Shown piece after piece: positions 10,621 to 21,685 of a DNA stretch of 53,733 nt. The position numbers and the translations under genes are program-made. Below the pieces are notes generated by a model, which saw only the letters and a list, made by a program, of their open reading frames with translations, searched no databases and was not told the origin of the DNA. The stretch covers positions 37,159 to 90,891 of the forward strand of contig SZWC01009410.1 of the NCBI GenBank assembly GCA_023375785.1, given 5' to 3'. How positions within the stretch are numbered: position 1 is the first letter of the stretch; each line of letters begins with the position of its first letter. The DNA is from Penium margaritaceum (taxonomy: Eukaryota; Streptophyta; Zygnematophyceae; Desmidiales; Peniaceae).

Positions 10621-11410
10621 GGATGGACACAGTTACCATCCTTACCCTCTACATGTCCAAAGTATTCGAGCTCATCTGTTGTAAACCTGCACTTGCTCAC
10701 TTTCGCATAAAACTTCTGTCCCCAAAGAATCACAAGGACGTCGCGCAGGTGTCCTACATGCTCTTCCATTTATCTGGAAAGAATCAAGATGTCTTCCACG
10801 TAAACAATGACAAAGTGATCGAGTTGCTTGGCGAACATGCGGCTCATATCTCCTTGGAAGGTTGCACAGGCGATCGTTAGCCACATGTATAAAACCAAGA
10901 ATTGGTGAGTTCAAATCTCTATTTTAGGCACATCATCATCGTGATGCGGATTTGATGGTATCATTGAGACAAATCCAAGGAAGGAAATAGTTTTTCTCCG
11001 TACAGTTTGTTGAACATGTCCTGAATATGCGGCAAGGGAAATTGCCTTTTCACCGTCATCTTGTTTTGGTGTCCAATGGTCCGCGCACATGCATAAACCA
11101 CCATCCCTTCTTTTCACAAAAAGGATCGGCATGTCGTATGACGAGCTAGTTGGATTGATCCACTATCTTACAAGGTACTCTTTGATTTGGCGTGAAGCCT
11201 CTTACCATTCTGTTGGACTAAGATGATACATGGATCTCAACAGATGAGTCATCCATTGTTGCAGCAGAATCATGTGGCCCATGTACCATTCTGGTGGGAG
11301 CCCAACCGGTGGAACTTGGAATACATCACAAAACTCTGCCAATAGATTTTTTATCTCTTGCAGGGTGTCTTCCTCCACGTGGTCGTCCACTTTCTGCAGC
11401 TGAGCCAAGA
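10620..11410 (-). pseudogene. Outer gypsy: reverse transcriptase
   Basis: The minus strand reads EFCDVFQVPPVGLPPEW, then RSMYHLSPTEW, then SRQIKEYL and MPILFVKRRDGGLCMCADH (11408-11050). A frame change leads to ACATFQGDMSRMFAKQLDHF, then VIVYVEDILILS, MEEHVGHLRDV and FYAKVSKCRFTTDELEYFGH (10870-10640). These are canonical gypsy RT motifs in order. The YxDD box reads YVED, so the first metal-binding Asp is Glu. Coding similarity stops near 10620 at the nested insertion. Confidence 0.85.
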
Positions 11411-12430
11411 AGTTTGAACAACCTTGTCAAATACGTCTCTTGACCTGCATCATAGACAAGCTAGCATGGACTTTACTTCAGGTCGATGACAATGTTGTAC
11501 TTAGAATCAACCTGAATCGCTCTCCCTTTCAAAGGATCAAGTGTATCTATAAAGAACACATCAAAGCCTTGTTTTTGCGGAGCCAAGGATCGCATGCCAT
11601 CACGTCAAAGAGGTCAAGAAGGTTGAGTACCTTCAATGTGACATTGTGTGTATCCTTAAGAGAAAATATTTACTTCAGAGGAACCAATCACGGGTACCAT
11701 ACGGTTGTCACTGAAAACATGTGTGCCATTCGATTGCTTGTACTTTGGGCACACCCATCGTATAAAGCCAAGGCTAACAAGTGATCCATCCCCTCTAGTG
11801 TCTTCAAGCACGTTGTTGATGAGAACCACCTAGGTTTTGTTTGAATTGCATCATCTTCTTGCCTCTGCTATTCAAAGTAAATAGGCTTGACGATGGCAAG
11901 CTGTGTTTGTAATGAACACAAAATTCATAAAGTGGACATCGCAACTCCCATGACCCACCTACTCAGGTTCACATCTTGTGACTTTGTGTGAGTTTGGCAA
12001 GCACCATCCAATCTCTAATTTGACTGGGCCAAAATCGTTGACTAGAGGTGTAGTGAATGTGATTGAGCTCATCGCTTTCATGAGATTTGCTTCAAACACC
12101 ACATGATAAAACTCTTGCACAGTGGTTAATGTCGCCAGCACTAGGCATGTGCAGTCACGCATCTCATCCGGAGATGCAAGTTTTAGTGGGAAATGTCGGT
12201 CAACAAGTGTAGAATTAGGTTCGACAAGAGGGAAGAATAACCAAGCAATTTGAACCCGTTTAAAACCAAGTTGTTTAACATCCTCATCTAAAAACACAAA
12301 ACCACACCTGTGATCCAGTTTTACCCCTAAGTGGTCCCCGCTAACGTCATGGAGGGGTGTTGAAAACCCGCACCACGTCTCTGTCCATTTCCGCGGTGAC
12401 AGCCCTAACCACGGCCATATTTGCAACCCC
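11411..12430 (-). pseudogene. Outer gypsy: probable protease/linker region, unresolved
   Basis: This lies between gag and RT of the outer element, where protease belongs. A minus frame at 12510-11959 stays open for 183 codons, but I see no clear DTGA protease motif. It includes VNDFGPVKLEIGW, which might be a distorted piece of this region. Assignment rests on position only. Confidence 0.4.
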
Positions 12431-13010
12431 CTACAGTGCGATCCCCATAAGGTGGTGCGGCTGCGGCCAATGTCGCGACCTCTTGGCCACCACCAATACC
12501 CTTGGGACACTATGCCCTACAATGGCCAGGCTACATAAGGTTGTGGCAAAGGCCCACACAGAAGGCCGTGTTGCAACGTTCACACGCTGCCTGCAACTCG
12601 TTGTTGTCGTGACTGTGCTAGTGGTTGGGGGCCTTGTGTCCACCAATCTTCTTGACTAGAGGGTTTGCAAACTTCTTGCCCGTAACCCCGTCTTGCTGCT
12701 TGGCTCTCCCTCTAGCCATAGTAGGATCCATGCGCATGTCGTGGCCTGACTGTCGTGCATCCATGATTTTGTCTTGCAGCTTCTTAGTGGCAAGACCATT
12801 GCACAACTGCTCCAACTGCAATCACTCTAGTTGTAGCTCAAAGGTGTGGGTCTCATTGCTCTCAGTGCAACTTTTATATTTCTCCATGAGCACGATGAAG
12901 TCACTCAAGTGGGCCTTTAGCGAGCTACCCAGCTCCCTGGAGTCCTTCGTCTTGTGGAAAGCGCACTACGTCTCCTTGTGTTGGGTGCATGTTTTGCATA
13001 TTATAGCGTA
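12430..13010 (-). pseudogene. Outer gypsy: gag with decayed zinc knuckle
   Basis: On the minus strand near 12560-12490 one frame reads CHNLM, stop, PGHCRA, stop, CPKG. This keeps the spacing of the CCHC knuckle C-x2-C-x3-GH-x4-C, with Leu in place of the second Cys and two stops. Upstream (12821-12618) is a short basic frame with no specific motif. The position, upstream of RT on the same strand, fits Gag. The call is tentative outside the knuckle. Confidence 0.55.
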
Positions 13011-13560
13011 AAAATCCTCCCATGACATGAATTTCCACTCTAGGTGTCACTGTGTGCTAAGAATTGAACCCGCTTTCAAGTGCAACTTGAATCAATGAAA
13101 AATGTTGAGAATTGAGCAATACATCTTGAGTTCTTATGGCGCATAGGTTATGGCAGAAAAAAACTAGTCCCTAGACCAAGTGGGTATGAGAGGGGGGACG
13201 AGCAAAGCAAGCTAGACGTGCTTCACTCTGCGCGGACGGCGAGTGAAGCTTGCCCGCCACCTCCGGACTTGCTAGAATCCTACAAGAATTTTGTAAAATG
13301 ACCAATCCATCCCACAAGTGCACTACAACTAGCCTAAGTTGAATTAGAATAGTAGCATGTTGACCTAGAAGCATGAATAGCACCACAAAACAAGATAAAT
13401 CCAGTTTTTCTCACAACATAGTGTCACATAGGAATTCACACTCTAAAACTCGCCTTCATGGCTGATGAGATTGGAGGGCATGGGATCGTGCCGATGGAAT
13501 TCACGCGACTTGAGGGAGATGTCACGAGGAATGTGCTCAACAACATGTGGTCTTAGCGCA
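13011..13560. other. Spacer between outer gypsy and copia remnants
   Basis: No coding homology is seen on either strand. LTR sequence of either neighbour could lie here, but I found no matching second copy to prove it. Confidence 0.4.
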
Positions 13561-13564
13561 TGTC

Positions 13565-14850
13565 TCAACTCAGCTTGGGATCACCGTGCCCTGCGCACCC
13601 AAAGTCACACATGTGGGGAGGATAAGGTACACGGATTAACACGCGCCCTTGGCCAATGGTGCAAGAGGCACACATCCAAGCTGATGTAGCTACCCTATGG
13701 AGTGTAGAAGATGGAAATGACTTTGTAAGAAAATCTGCAAGTTGCTCTGATCCGCTGATACCACACACTACAACTGTGCCTGCTTTCACTGCTTCACATA
13801 CAAAACGGTAATTGACCCCGATGTTCTTTGTGTGTGGGTAAACAAATCAGTCACTTATTGTGATACGGCAGGCTATCAAGCTGTCGCTATGTACTAGAAC
13901 AACATAAAAAAAAAGTCCCAAATCTTCCAACAGTAGTCGCATCCAAATGGCTTCAAAAGAGGCTTCCCCAAGCGCCATATACTCGGCTTCAGTCACGCTT
14001 ATTGCCACACACAAATGCTTTGCACTTCCCCAAGAAACCGTAGTTCCCACGAGGAGAAACACCCATCCACCCCTTCTATGCACTACTATGTCACGTGCAT
14101 AGTCATTTTCACAAAAACCATCCAACAGTGGGTCTTTGTTGGAGGGGAAATAAGACTGACATTGGCAGTATCCAACACATACCACAACAATTTCGATAGT
14201 TCCTTTCTACGAGTAGTGCCAGATCCTTGGTTGAATTGGGTGAGCGTGTTCACTACACAGGCTTTGTCCAGTTGTGTGGTGGTAGCCAGATAGCTCAAGC
14301 TACCCAATATTTGACAGTATAGTTTGGGGTTTCGGCCTGGTCCATGTTCAGTGGTTTTTGCATCAAGGAGGTGTGCATAGACATCTGGGCTCATGGATGT
14401 GCACTGTCTTGGAAGCTCCTGTACAAGGTGTGCAATGTGTGCTGTTAAATGCGTTATGAACCGTCCTTAATGGAGAGAGAGACAGTGCATGCCTTCATTC
14501 CCTGTGTTATGGCCTTACCAGAGACATTGTATGCCTCTCCAAGATATGACATGTAGTAGTGTGCAGTATGTAGTGCTTTGGTGTAAATCATGAGATGAAG
14601 AGAGGGGGAGAGAATGAATAGGTAATCCACATAGACAATAAGAGAAACAGGTCCCTTGCCCACCCAACATAAGGAAACAGATGGATCGTATATGTTTTTA
14701 ATGAACCCACCATTCTATAGGATTCATTCCATCTCCTTATTCTAGCACCTCGGTGCTTGCTTCAATCCACAAAGAGCTTCTACGAGCAACCACACTCTGT
14801 CTTTGCTCATCAGATTCTTGAGGTAGTGAGAAACATAGATCTTCCTACAG
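13565..14850 (-). pseudogene. Ty1/copia pol remnant (RT end plus RNase H), copy 1
   Basis: On minus, in order: ALCGLKQAPRC (RT, about 14790), then DPSVSLCWVGKGPVSLIVYVDYLFILSPS with the RT active site YVDD changed to YVDY (plus 14622-14633), and YLGEAYNV (14663-14454). Then follow LYCQILGSLSYLATTTQLD (14394-14086), GGWVFLLVGTTVSWGSAKH and SVTEAEYMALGEASFEAIWMR (14185-13847), and SGSEQLADFLTKSFP (13789-13565). These are RT and RNase H motifs of Ty1/copia. RNase H keeps TEAEY. Frames change several times and stops are present. Copy 2 starts inside this gene at 34710. Confidence 0.9.
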
Positions 14851-15177
14851 TGGCCCATTGGTAAATGAATTTTCATTTTCATTTGATGGACATGAAAAAC
14901 GGTATATCACACTGATTAATGCATGCCCCTTCTCCTTGACCACGTACTTGAAGAGCTTGTATTCAAGTCGCGTCGTAGCAAGGTCGACCCATCGGCCGAG
15001 TGGAGCCTTGTGGACACATAGGTGTGCTCCATGCGGTATAAACAGTCGGTCAACTTCATGTTCATTTCAAGAAATCTCCACATTATGGATGAAGGACGTG
15101 CTCGTGATCGGCTCCAATGTTGTCGAGGTAGGCAAATCCTTGCTGCCATTACCAGTGGCATCAGCACCTACAACTCG

Positions 15178-16249
15178 CTATAATTTCTGTTGCATCTTCA
15201 TTTGGGTCACACTATGCAACGCCTTGTCAAGGTCGTCCCATCGCCATGTTGCCTCATGAGTGGCGAGACTTCGCAATTGGTGATCACGGTTGAGATCCAT
15301 AAGGCTCTGTCTAATGTGGGCCAGTAGGTTGACAAATGCAAACTTCAACTCTGATGTCATCAGAGTGTCGACGATAGCCTTGAGGGCCTTGCGCTGTCCA
15401 TGTACCTTTGTCCACTATAGGAGGGTACCGCTTGCGTATACACCTCCGAGGAGTCCCACCTTCTTTAGAAAGATGTCTTCAGCACCAATGCACAAGTGGT
15501 CATGGGTCTCTCCCATCGTAGACACACTCAATGAAGGGAGGTTCGCCCCTAATCCTCCATGTGGTGTCGCACCTCTGGTATCCGTGTTGATCTTGGGTCA
15601 TCCCGCCACCTTGGCAAACAGCTTAGCAAGCCTGCAACGATCATTGCAAATCACATTCACGGTGACACCATCTGGCTTGTGCTCATGACAAATTCCCGTG
15701 TGAGTGGTTTCGGTGCCTTTGCTACTGTCAACATCCTCGCTGTTGTCGACTGCTTCATGCAACCCAGTATGCAAATTTCCACTACCAAATGATCAGCTCA
15801 AGTTCACCACACGACGATAGCAATAAACAAGATCTTTGTTGCTTGTGATACCATCAACATCGTGCTCTTTATCAAAGTCCACGCTCGAGTGGTCTTCTTA
15901 TTGCGCATCCTTCGTCACGTGGGAGTCACCCACGTGCCAGGTGACATGCTCGTCGAACAATCATTTGGCTTCCACTCACATCTTGGGGTCGCTGATTTCA
16001 GTGTGGGTTGCATTTGGTGGTACAGTTGCCATTGCATTGGAGACCATGCTCACGATGGTGGCTCCCAAGATTTGGAGTCCGACGAGGACGTGTGGTGCAG
16101 CCATCACCACCTTGCCCTTGTTGGTCTTGAATAGTATGGTACTTGCCATCCCATTGTGTGTGCAGCCGGCACGTGAAGACCATTCTGAGGATCACCCCAC
16201 AAAGTTGGGAAGGTGTTGCCTCCCATAGTTTCTTTACTCTCAAAATCAA
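15178..16249 (-). pseudogene. Unassigned minus-strand reading frame upstream of copia RT, copy 1
   Basis: The minus strand can be read with few breaks from about 16249 to 15178. Sample words are GKVVMAAPHVLVGLQILGA, then FDKEHDVDGITSNKDLVYCY, HKPDGVTVNVICNDRC, MGETHDHLCIGAEDIF, and LLAHIRQSLMDLNRDHQLRS. It lies 5' of the copia RT on the same strand, the place for gag/protease/integrase, but I recognise no GAG knuckle or integrase motif. In copy 1 a stop follows VVNLS; copy 2 (36374-36658) has Arg there and the frame stays open. It could be a diverged gag or captured host sequence. Confidence 0.4.
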
Positions 16250-16429
16250 TTAAACAATTTTTTTCTAGGCCACCACAGTCCACACAATCATGGGGGGGGG
16301 GATACAATTTTTTAGGTCACCACGGTTAGCACAAGGGGGTATAGTTAGTTTATATCATTTCATACAAAAATGGACCTCTGTGTTAGCCTACTTGTGCTCT
16401 CGTGGTAGTTTCTTGGGAATTTCCTAGTG

Positions 16430-19400
16430 GGAGAGGGGGGGAGGAGAAAGTGTATGGGATAGTGTATCACCGCTCAGATAGGAAGTGTATCGTGTTCATA
16501 CACATGTGTATTATATAGTTGGATATGTTTCTTGCTGTGAGTGATCACTGCCGTGGAGAGGGGGGGGAGGAGGGGGAAGTGTATGGAGAACGTTCATGGG
16601 ATAGTGTATCATTGTCGTGGTAGTAAGTGTATGATTTTCATACACGTGTGTACTGTATAGTTGAATTTGTCCCTTGGTGTGAGTGATCATTAAAGGGGAG
16701 AGGGGTGAGAGGAGGGAAAAGTGTATGGAACAAGAGTATGGGGTAGTTAATCACTTTACGGACTAACTGTACAGTTTTTATACGCATGTGTTTTGGATAA
16801 TAGGAAACGTTCTTTAGTGTAAGTAATCACTGATGGGAGGTCAAAATATACGGGATGAATGTATGGGATAGTGTATCACTGCGTTGGTAGCAAGTGTATG
16901 CTTTTCATACACGTGTGTATTTTAATAGCTGGATATGTCCCTTTGTTTGATTGATCACTGATGGGGAGAGGGGAGGCGTAGGGGGAAGTATATGGAGCAA
17001 GTGTATGGATCCGTGTGCATCGCTGTGTACATAGTTACTCTATCTTTTTCATACACATGTATACATGTATGTTGGATATGTTCCTTGGTGTGATCTATCA
17101 CTAATGGGGAGAGGGGGGGTGAGAGGAGGAGAAAGTGTATGGGACAAGTGTATGGGGTAGTGTATCACTGTCCGAGTAGTAAGAGTATCGCTTTCACACA
17201 CATATGTATTGTATATTTTTATGTGTTCCTTGGTGTGAGTGATCACTTTAGTGTACACTAATGGACTTTTATTTGCATCGTATACTTGTGTGTGGGTACA
17301 CTGTCCAATACATTTTTGTCATACATTTTTCCCTTCGTTCTCCCTCCCTTTCCGCCTTACTTATGCCTACACACCTGTCTTCATGTCCATTGAGCCTGGT
17401 GGTGTGAAATTGGATGAATAAATGGACACCCCTTTCAATGTTTCACTATGATTTCTTGTCATTACCTAATGTACTTACCTTGCACACTTTTGAAGGAGGG
17501 GGGATGGAGGAGGGGAGAAATGTTTATGGTGTATTTCATCATTGTATGGTAGTAATTGTATTGTTTTCATGCACATGTATATTGAGTAGTTGGATGTGTT
17601 CTTTGGTGTGAGTGACCATTCTAGTGTACAATAATGTATTTTCATTTGCATCGTGCGTTTGAGTGCAAGTACAATGTCCAATGCATTTGTCTCATGCATG
17701 TTCCCCTTTAGTCCCTCCCCTCTGCCCCCCTCTCCCCCTTATCCCTACCTACACACATGTCCCTATGTCCAATGAGACTGGTGGTGTCAAAAGTGGATGC
17801 AAAAGCGTACAATGTTTTCCATAAATTACTAGAAAATCTGTTTACTACCAAGTATACCTACCTCATACAGTTTTGGAAAGGGGAGGGGGAGAGGGGGGGG
17901 GGATGTATGGGACAAGTGTATGGGTTTTTTTATCATTGTGTGGGTAGTAAGTGAATCATTTTCATACACGTGTATTGTATAACTGGATACGTTCCTTGGT
18001 GTGAGTCATGGCTTACATCAAGAGGAGGGGGAGGAGGAGGGAAAAGTGTATGGGGTAGTGTATCACTGTCTGGATAGTAAGTGTATTATTTTCATACAAA
18101 TGTGTTTTGTATGCTTGGATATATTCCTTGGTGTGAGTGATCACATTATTGTACACTTATGTATTCTTATCCATATTGTGCACCCGAGTGCAAGCACATT
18201 ATCCACTATATTCTTCTCATACATGTTTCCCTTCAGTCTCCTCCCCCCCCCGTATCCCTATAGGCACACCTGTCCCTCTATCCATTGAGCCGGGTGGTGT
18301 AACAAATGGATGCATAAGTGGAAAATGTTAGGAGAAGGGGAGGGGTGTATGGGGCAAGTGTATCGGGTAGTGTATCAATGTTCGGGTTAGTAAAAACATC
18401 ATTTTCATACATGTGTGTTGTTTAGTTTGATATCTTCCTTGGTTTGAGTGATCACATTGGTGTACACTACTACATTTAGATTTGCATATCTGCACCATGT
18501 ACTTGAGTACAAGTTTATTGTTTGATACGTTTGTCTCACGTATTTCCCTTCAGTCCCTCTCCTCTCACCTACTCTCTCCCTTACCCTCGCCTACACACTT
18601 TCCTCTATGTCCACTAAGCTTGGTGGTGTAAAAATGGATAAATAAGTGTAGAATTCTTTCTAGGATTCAGTACAATTTATGTTCAATACCCAATGCACTT
18701 ACCTCATACACTTTTGGAGAGGGAAGGAGGAGGGGGGAGGGGACTGTATGGGGCAAGTGTATGGGGTAGTGTATCGTTGTGTGGCTAGTAAGTGTATCTT
18801 TTCCACACACATGTGTGTTTAATAGCTGGATACGTTCCTTGGTATGAGTGACCACTGATGGGGAGAGGGGGGGGGTAGGGAAAAGTGTGTGGGGTAAGTG
18901 TATGGTGTGGTGTGTCACTATCCGGATAGTAAGTGTGTTGTTTTTACACACGTGTATTGCATAGCTTGACATGTTCCTTGGTGTGAGTGGTCACATTAGT
19001 GTACAATTATGTAACTCAGTTGGTACTTGAGTGTGAGTACATTTTCCAATACATTTGTCTCGCACATACTTCCATTTAGTGTCCCCCTCTTCCCCTTGTC
19101 CCGACATACACACCAGTCTCTCTATCCACTAAGCAGTGTGGTGTCAAAATGGATACACAAGTATACAATGTTTTTTAGACTTCACTGGAATCGTTTTCAC
19201 TACCCAGTACACTAACCTCATACACCTTTGGAGAGGGGACATGGGAGGGGGGGAGTGTATGGATTATTGTGACACTATTTGAGTGGTATGTGTATTGCTT
19301 TCATACACAAGTATACTGTATTGTTGGATATGTAACGTTTTCATACACGTGTATTGTATCGTTGGATATGTTCCTTGGTTTGAGTGATCACCGAAGGAGA

Positions 19401-20035
19401 GAAGGAGGGGGGAGGAGGGGGGGGGGATAATTGCATGTGGAACTTGTATTTGGTAGTGCATCACTATGTGGATAGTACGTGTATTATGTGTAGGTATACG
19501 TGTATTGTGTAGTTGGATGTGTTCCTTGGTGTGAGTGATCACATTAGTGTAAACTAATGCATTTTCATTTGCACCGTGCACTTATGCACGAGTACAATCC
19601 AATACATCTGTCTTGTGCACATTTCCTTTTAGTCCCCCTTTCTTTGTTGTCCCCTTATCCCTACCTATACACCTGTCTCTCTGTTCACTGAGCCTGGTGG
19701 TTCCAAGTTTGGATACACAAGTGTACAAATATTTCCAAAATTCACTAGGAGTTTATTCCGTGTCTAGTTTACTTACCTCATACACTTTTCGAGAGGGGGG
19801 GAGGGGGTTGAAGTATACCGGGCAGTTTTATGGAGTACCATACTACTCCCCGGGGAGGATGTGCATCAGTTTCATACACATGCATATTGTATAGTTGGAT
19901 GTGCTCCTTGGTGTGAGTGACCACTGACAAGGAGATGGGGGAGGGGGAGGAGGGAAACATGTATGTGGCGATTGTATGGGGTAGTGTATTATTGTGTGGG
20001 TAGCAAGTGTGTCATTTTCATATGCGTGTTTGAGG
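16430..20035. repeat. Two-module satellite array, copy 1 (about 16 monomers)
   Basis: A core of about 140 bp repeats. It comprises a GGGGTAGTGTATCACTG lead, TAGTAAGTGTAT, then TTTTCATACACGTGTGTA, a GTTGGATATGTTCCTTGG block, GTGAGTGATCAC, and a purine run such as GGGGAGAGGGGGGAGGAGG. Cores start near 16461, 16600, 16740, 16864, 17006 and 17153 in tandem. From 17153 on, many cores carry an extra module of about 245 bp (TTAGTGTACACTAATG, a C-rich run, CCATTGAGCCTGGTGGTG, ACCTCATACACTTTTGGAG), giving units near 385 bp (17153, 17528, 18049, 18362, 18901, 19440) mixed with short ones (17922, 18760, 19978). No coding potential. Confidence 0.85.
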
Positions 20036-21403
20036 GAATTGCACGAGCGAGTGTAATTCTTGATTTGTATGTTCAGGAAGACCGGTCAATTGATAGGACA
20101 TTTCCTATGAAATGAATTGGAACTGGGATGTTTATTGGAAGCTTCCAACATTTTGTGCCTCGTGGAAAGGAGGGTCTTTAGTGAACGGGTGTATCCATGT
20201 AAGAAGGTACATGGTACTTTCACTTGAATATCTACCATGCGTGTGTATTGATTGTAGGGTGTATGCATTTGGAGTGATTGGTTATGAATGTGAACAAGCT
20301 CGTGGATTCTGACTATAGTCTTCTTAAGATTTGACTCGTGGCACTAGGTAGCAAGTAGAGTGTAGGAAAATACAGAACTACACTTGAATGAAATGACAAG
20401 AGGTATTAATGTCACTCAAAAAGGAAGGGGAAAGGGAGGAAGAGCTATTCCAACAAGGCTTGGAAACTCCTTAACTCTCTCTTTCATGTTTATTGTCTTC
20501 TTCTCATCTTCTTGTTGTCTCTTCGTGTTTGTTGATGCCTCTGGCATCTCTTGGTGATCTCTCCCTTGAGCTGGCAATGTTGGGGAAACCATATAAACTC
20601 TTTAGGGCATTGTTTTCCTTCATACGGTGCTCGCACATTGCATGCTTCCCCATCATTGGGAAAGAGCACTATCCCAATTTTTTTGCTGAAGGAGGGAGCA
20701 GGTAATCTTGAGAAGAGGGGACGTTTTGTTTGTTTGGGGGTGGGCACTCCCCACCCCATCCAAGGAAAGTCCACCTAGCCCCCTTAGGAGGACAAGAATT
20801 TTGGAGGAGTTCGAAAGAAAAAGGGTCCTCAAGAGCTTTTGGATGCACTTTGCGGTGCTTAAAACAATGAAGTATTAAGGTTGTACCACCCTATGGAGCT
20901 TCTTCTCATTGTTGTTGCCAGAGCTATTTCATATCTCTTCTACTGCCAAAACTGTCAAACACTTTGTCGTAGGGTTTCTCCTGTTGTGAAAACCGTTGTA
21001 ATGCGTTGTGTCTCTAGCTCTTGCATTGAAGTTGTCGTTGGAGTTCACAAAATGGTTTCCAGAGCTCCCTGAATGGGTTTTCCTCTCCGCGTCACCCTCA
21101 AGAGTATTCGTCATCAACGACATGCTTTAGGGTACTTGAATGTTTCATGTATTTGGAGGCTCATTACTGGTTTCACCTTGTCCCCTCGTTCTGACTCCCG
21201 AAAGAGGGGGGTATTACATCAAACTCATGAGTTCGCATGAGTTTTTTTTGTATGGGAAAATCAAAGTTTGTACTACAAAGACTTGAGTTTTGTTTTTGAC
21301 ACAGTCACAAAATCGTCGCGTGCGAGGCACATCCAACAATATTGCACGGAAAGTTACCCCCTCTTTCGCCTCACTCCCTTGCACTCTCTACATCCATTGA
21401 CTT
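20036..21403. other. Spacer, no gene recognised
   Basis: There is no homology in any frame. The stretch includes an inverted repeat at about 20736-20757 (GGGGTGG / CCACCCC) and a pyrimidine-rich stretch near 20480-20540. Copy 2 (40836-42194) has the same content. Confidence 0.4.
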
Positions 21404-21685
21404 GCTCACTTGAAGAGGCGGGGAGGAGAGGGCTATGACGTGAACTCGGTGCCATAGGCCTCGGCCCTTAAGGCCTCGCGACCTCCTGGCCGTTGATCGT
21501 GCAACCAGCTCGATCGGCGACCAACATGTGGGTGGTTGTTGGCTAGTCGGTCACCCGACCAGCCGCCGGTTGTCTAGCTAGCCGGCGACCAGCGAAGGGC
21601 TAGCCACCGTCCAACCGATTGAGTGGCAAGGGGTTGTGTCCAGCCACTTGTCGCAACTAGGAGGAGGGAGGGCCAAACTGGCCCT
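21404..21685. repeat. GC-rich dispersed repeat, copy 2
   Basis: It aligns throughout with 142-422 (see that entry) and with its counterpart at 42195-42476. It is much richer in G+C than its surroundings, with dense GGCC and CCGG sites. Confidence 0.75.

Larger units (their letters stand above)
560..13010 (-). mobile_element. Outer Ty3/gypsy (chromovirus-type) retrotransposon, split by a nested insertion
   Basis: Read on the minus strand, the remnants occur in gypsy order: gag with a decayed CCHC knuckle (about 13010-12430), RT (about 11410-10620), then after an 8-kb interruption RNase H (2600-2235), integrase (1813-1229) and integrase C-terminus plus chromodomain (about 1170-732). RT coding ends near 10620 just after the motif that normally reads FLGH. 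The next recognisable gypsy sequence is the PVLALPD start of RNase H near 2600. That is the expected continuation apart from about 50 missing residues. I could not identify its LTRs, PBS or PPT, so the outer limits given are those of coding homology. All parts carry stops and frameshifts. Confidence 0.8.

Noticed and set aside
13757..13784. Primer-binding-site-like GCTCTGATCCGCTGATACCA on the plus strand
   Set aside because: It lies inside the copia RNase H coding region and translates on minus as part of GISGSEQLADF, a conserved protein motif. The resemblance to a tRNA primer site is a coincidence, and no LTR edge is nearby.
16430..20035. CRISPR-like array
   Set aside because: Repeats are long, diverged and without unique spacers, and the DNA is clearly eukaryotic. 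It is a satellite.
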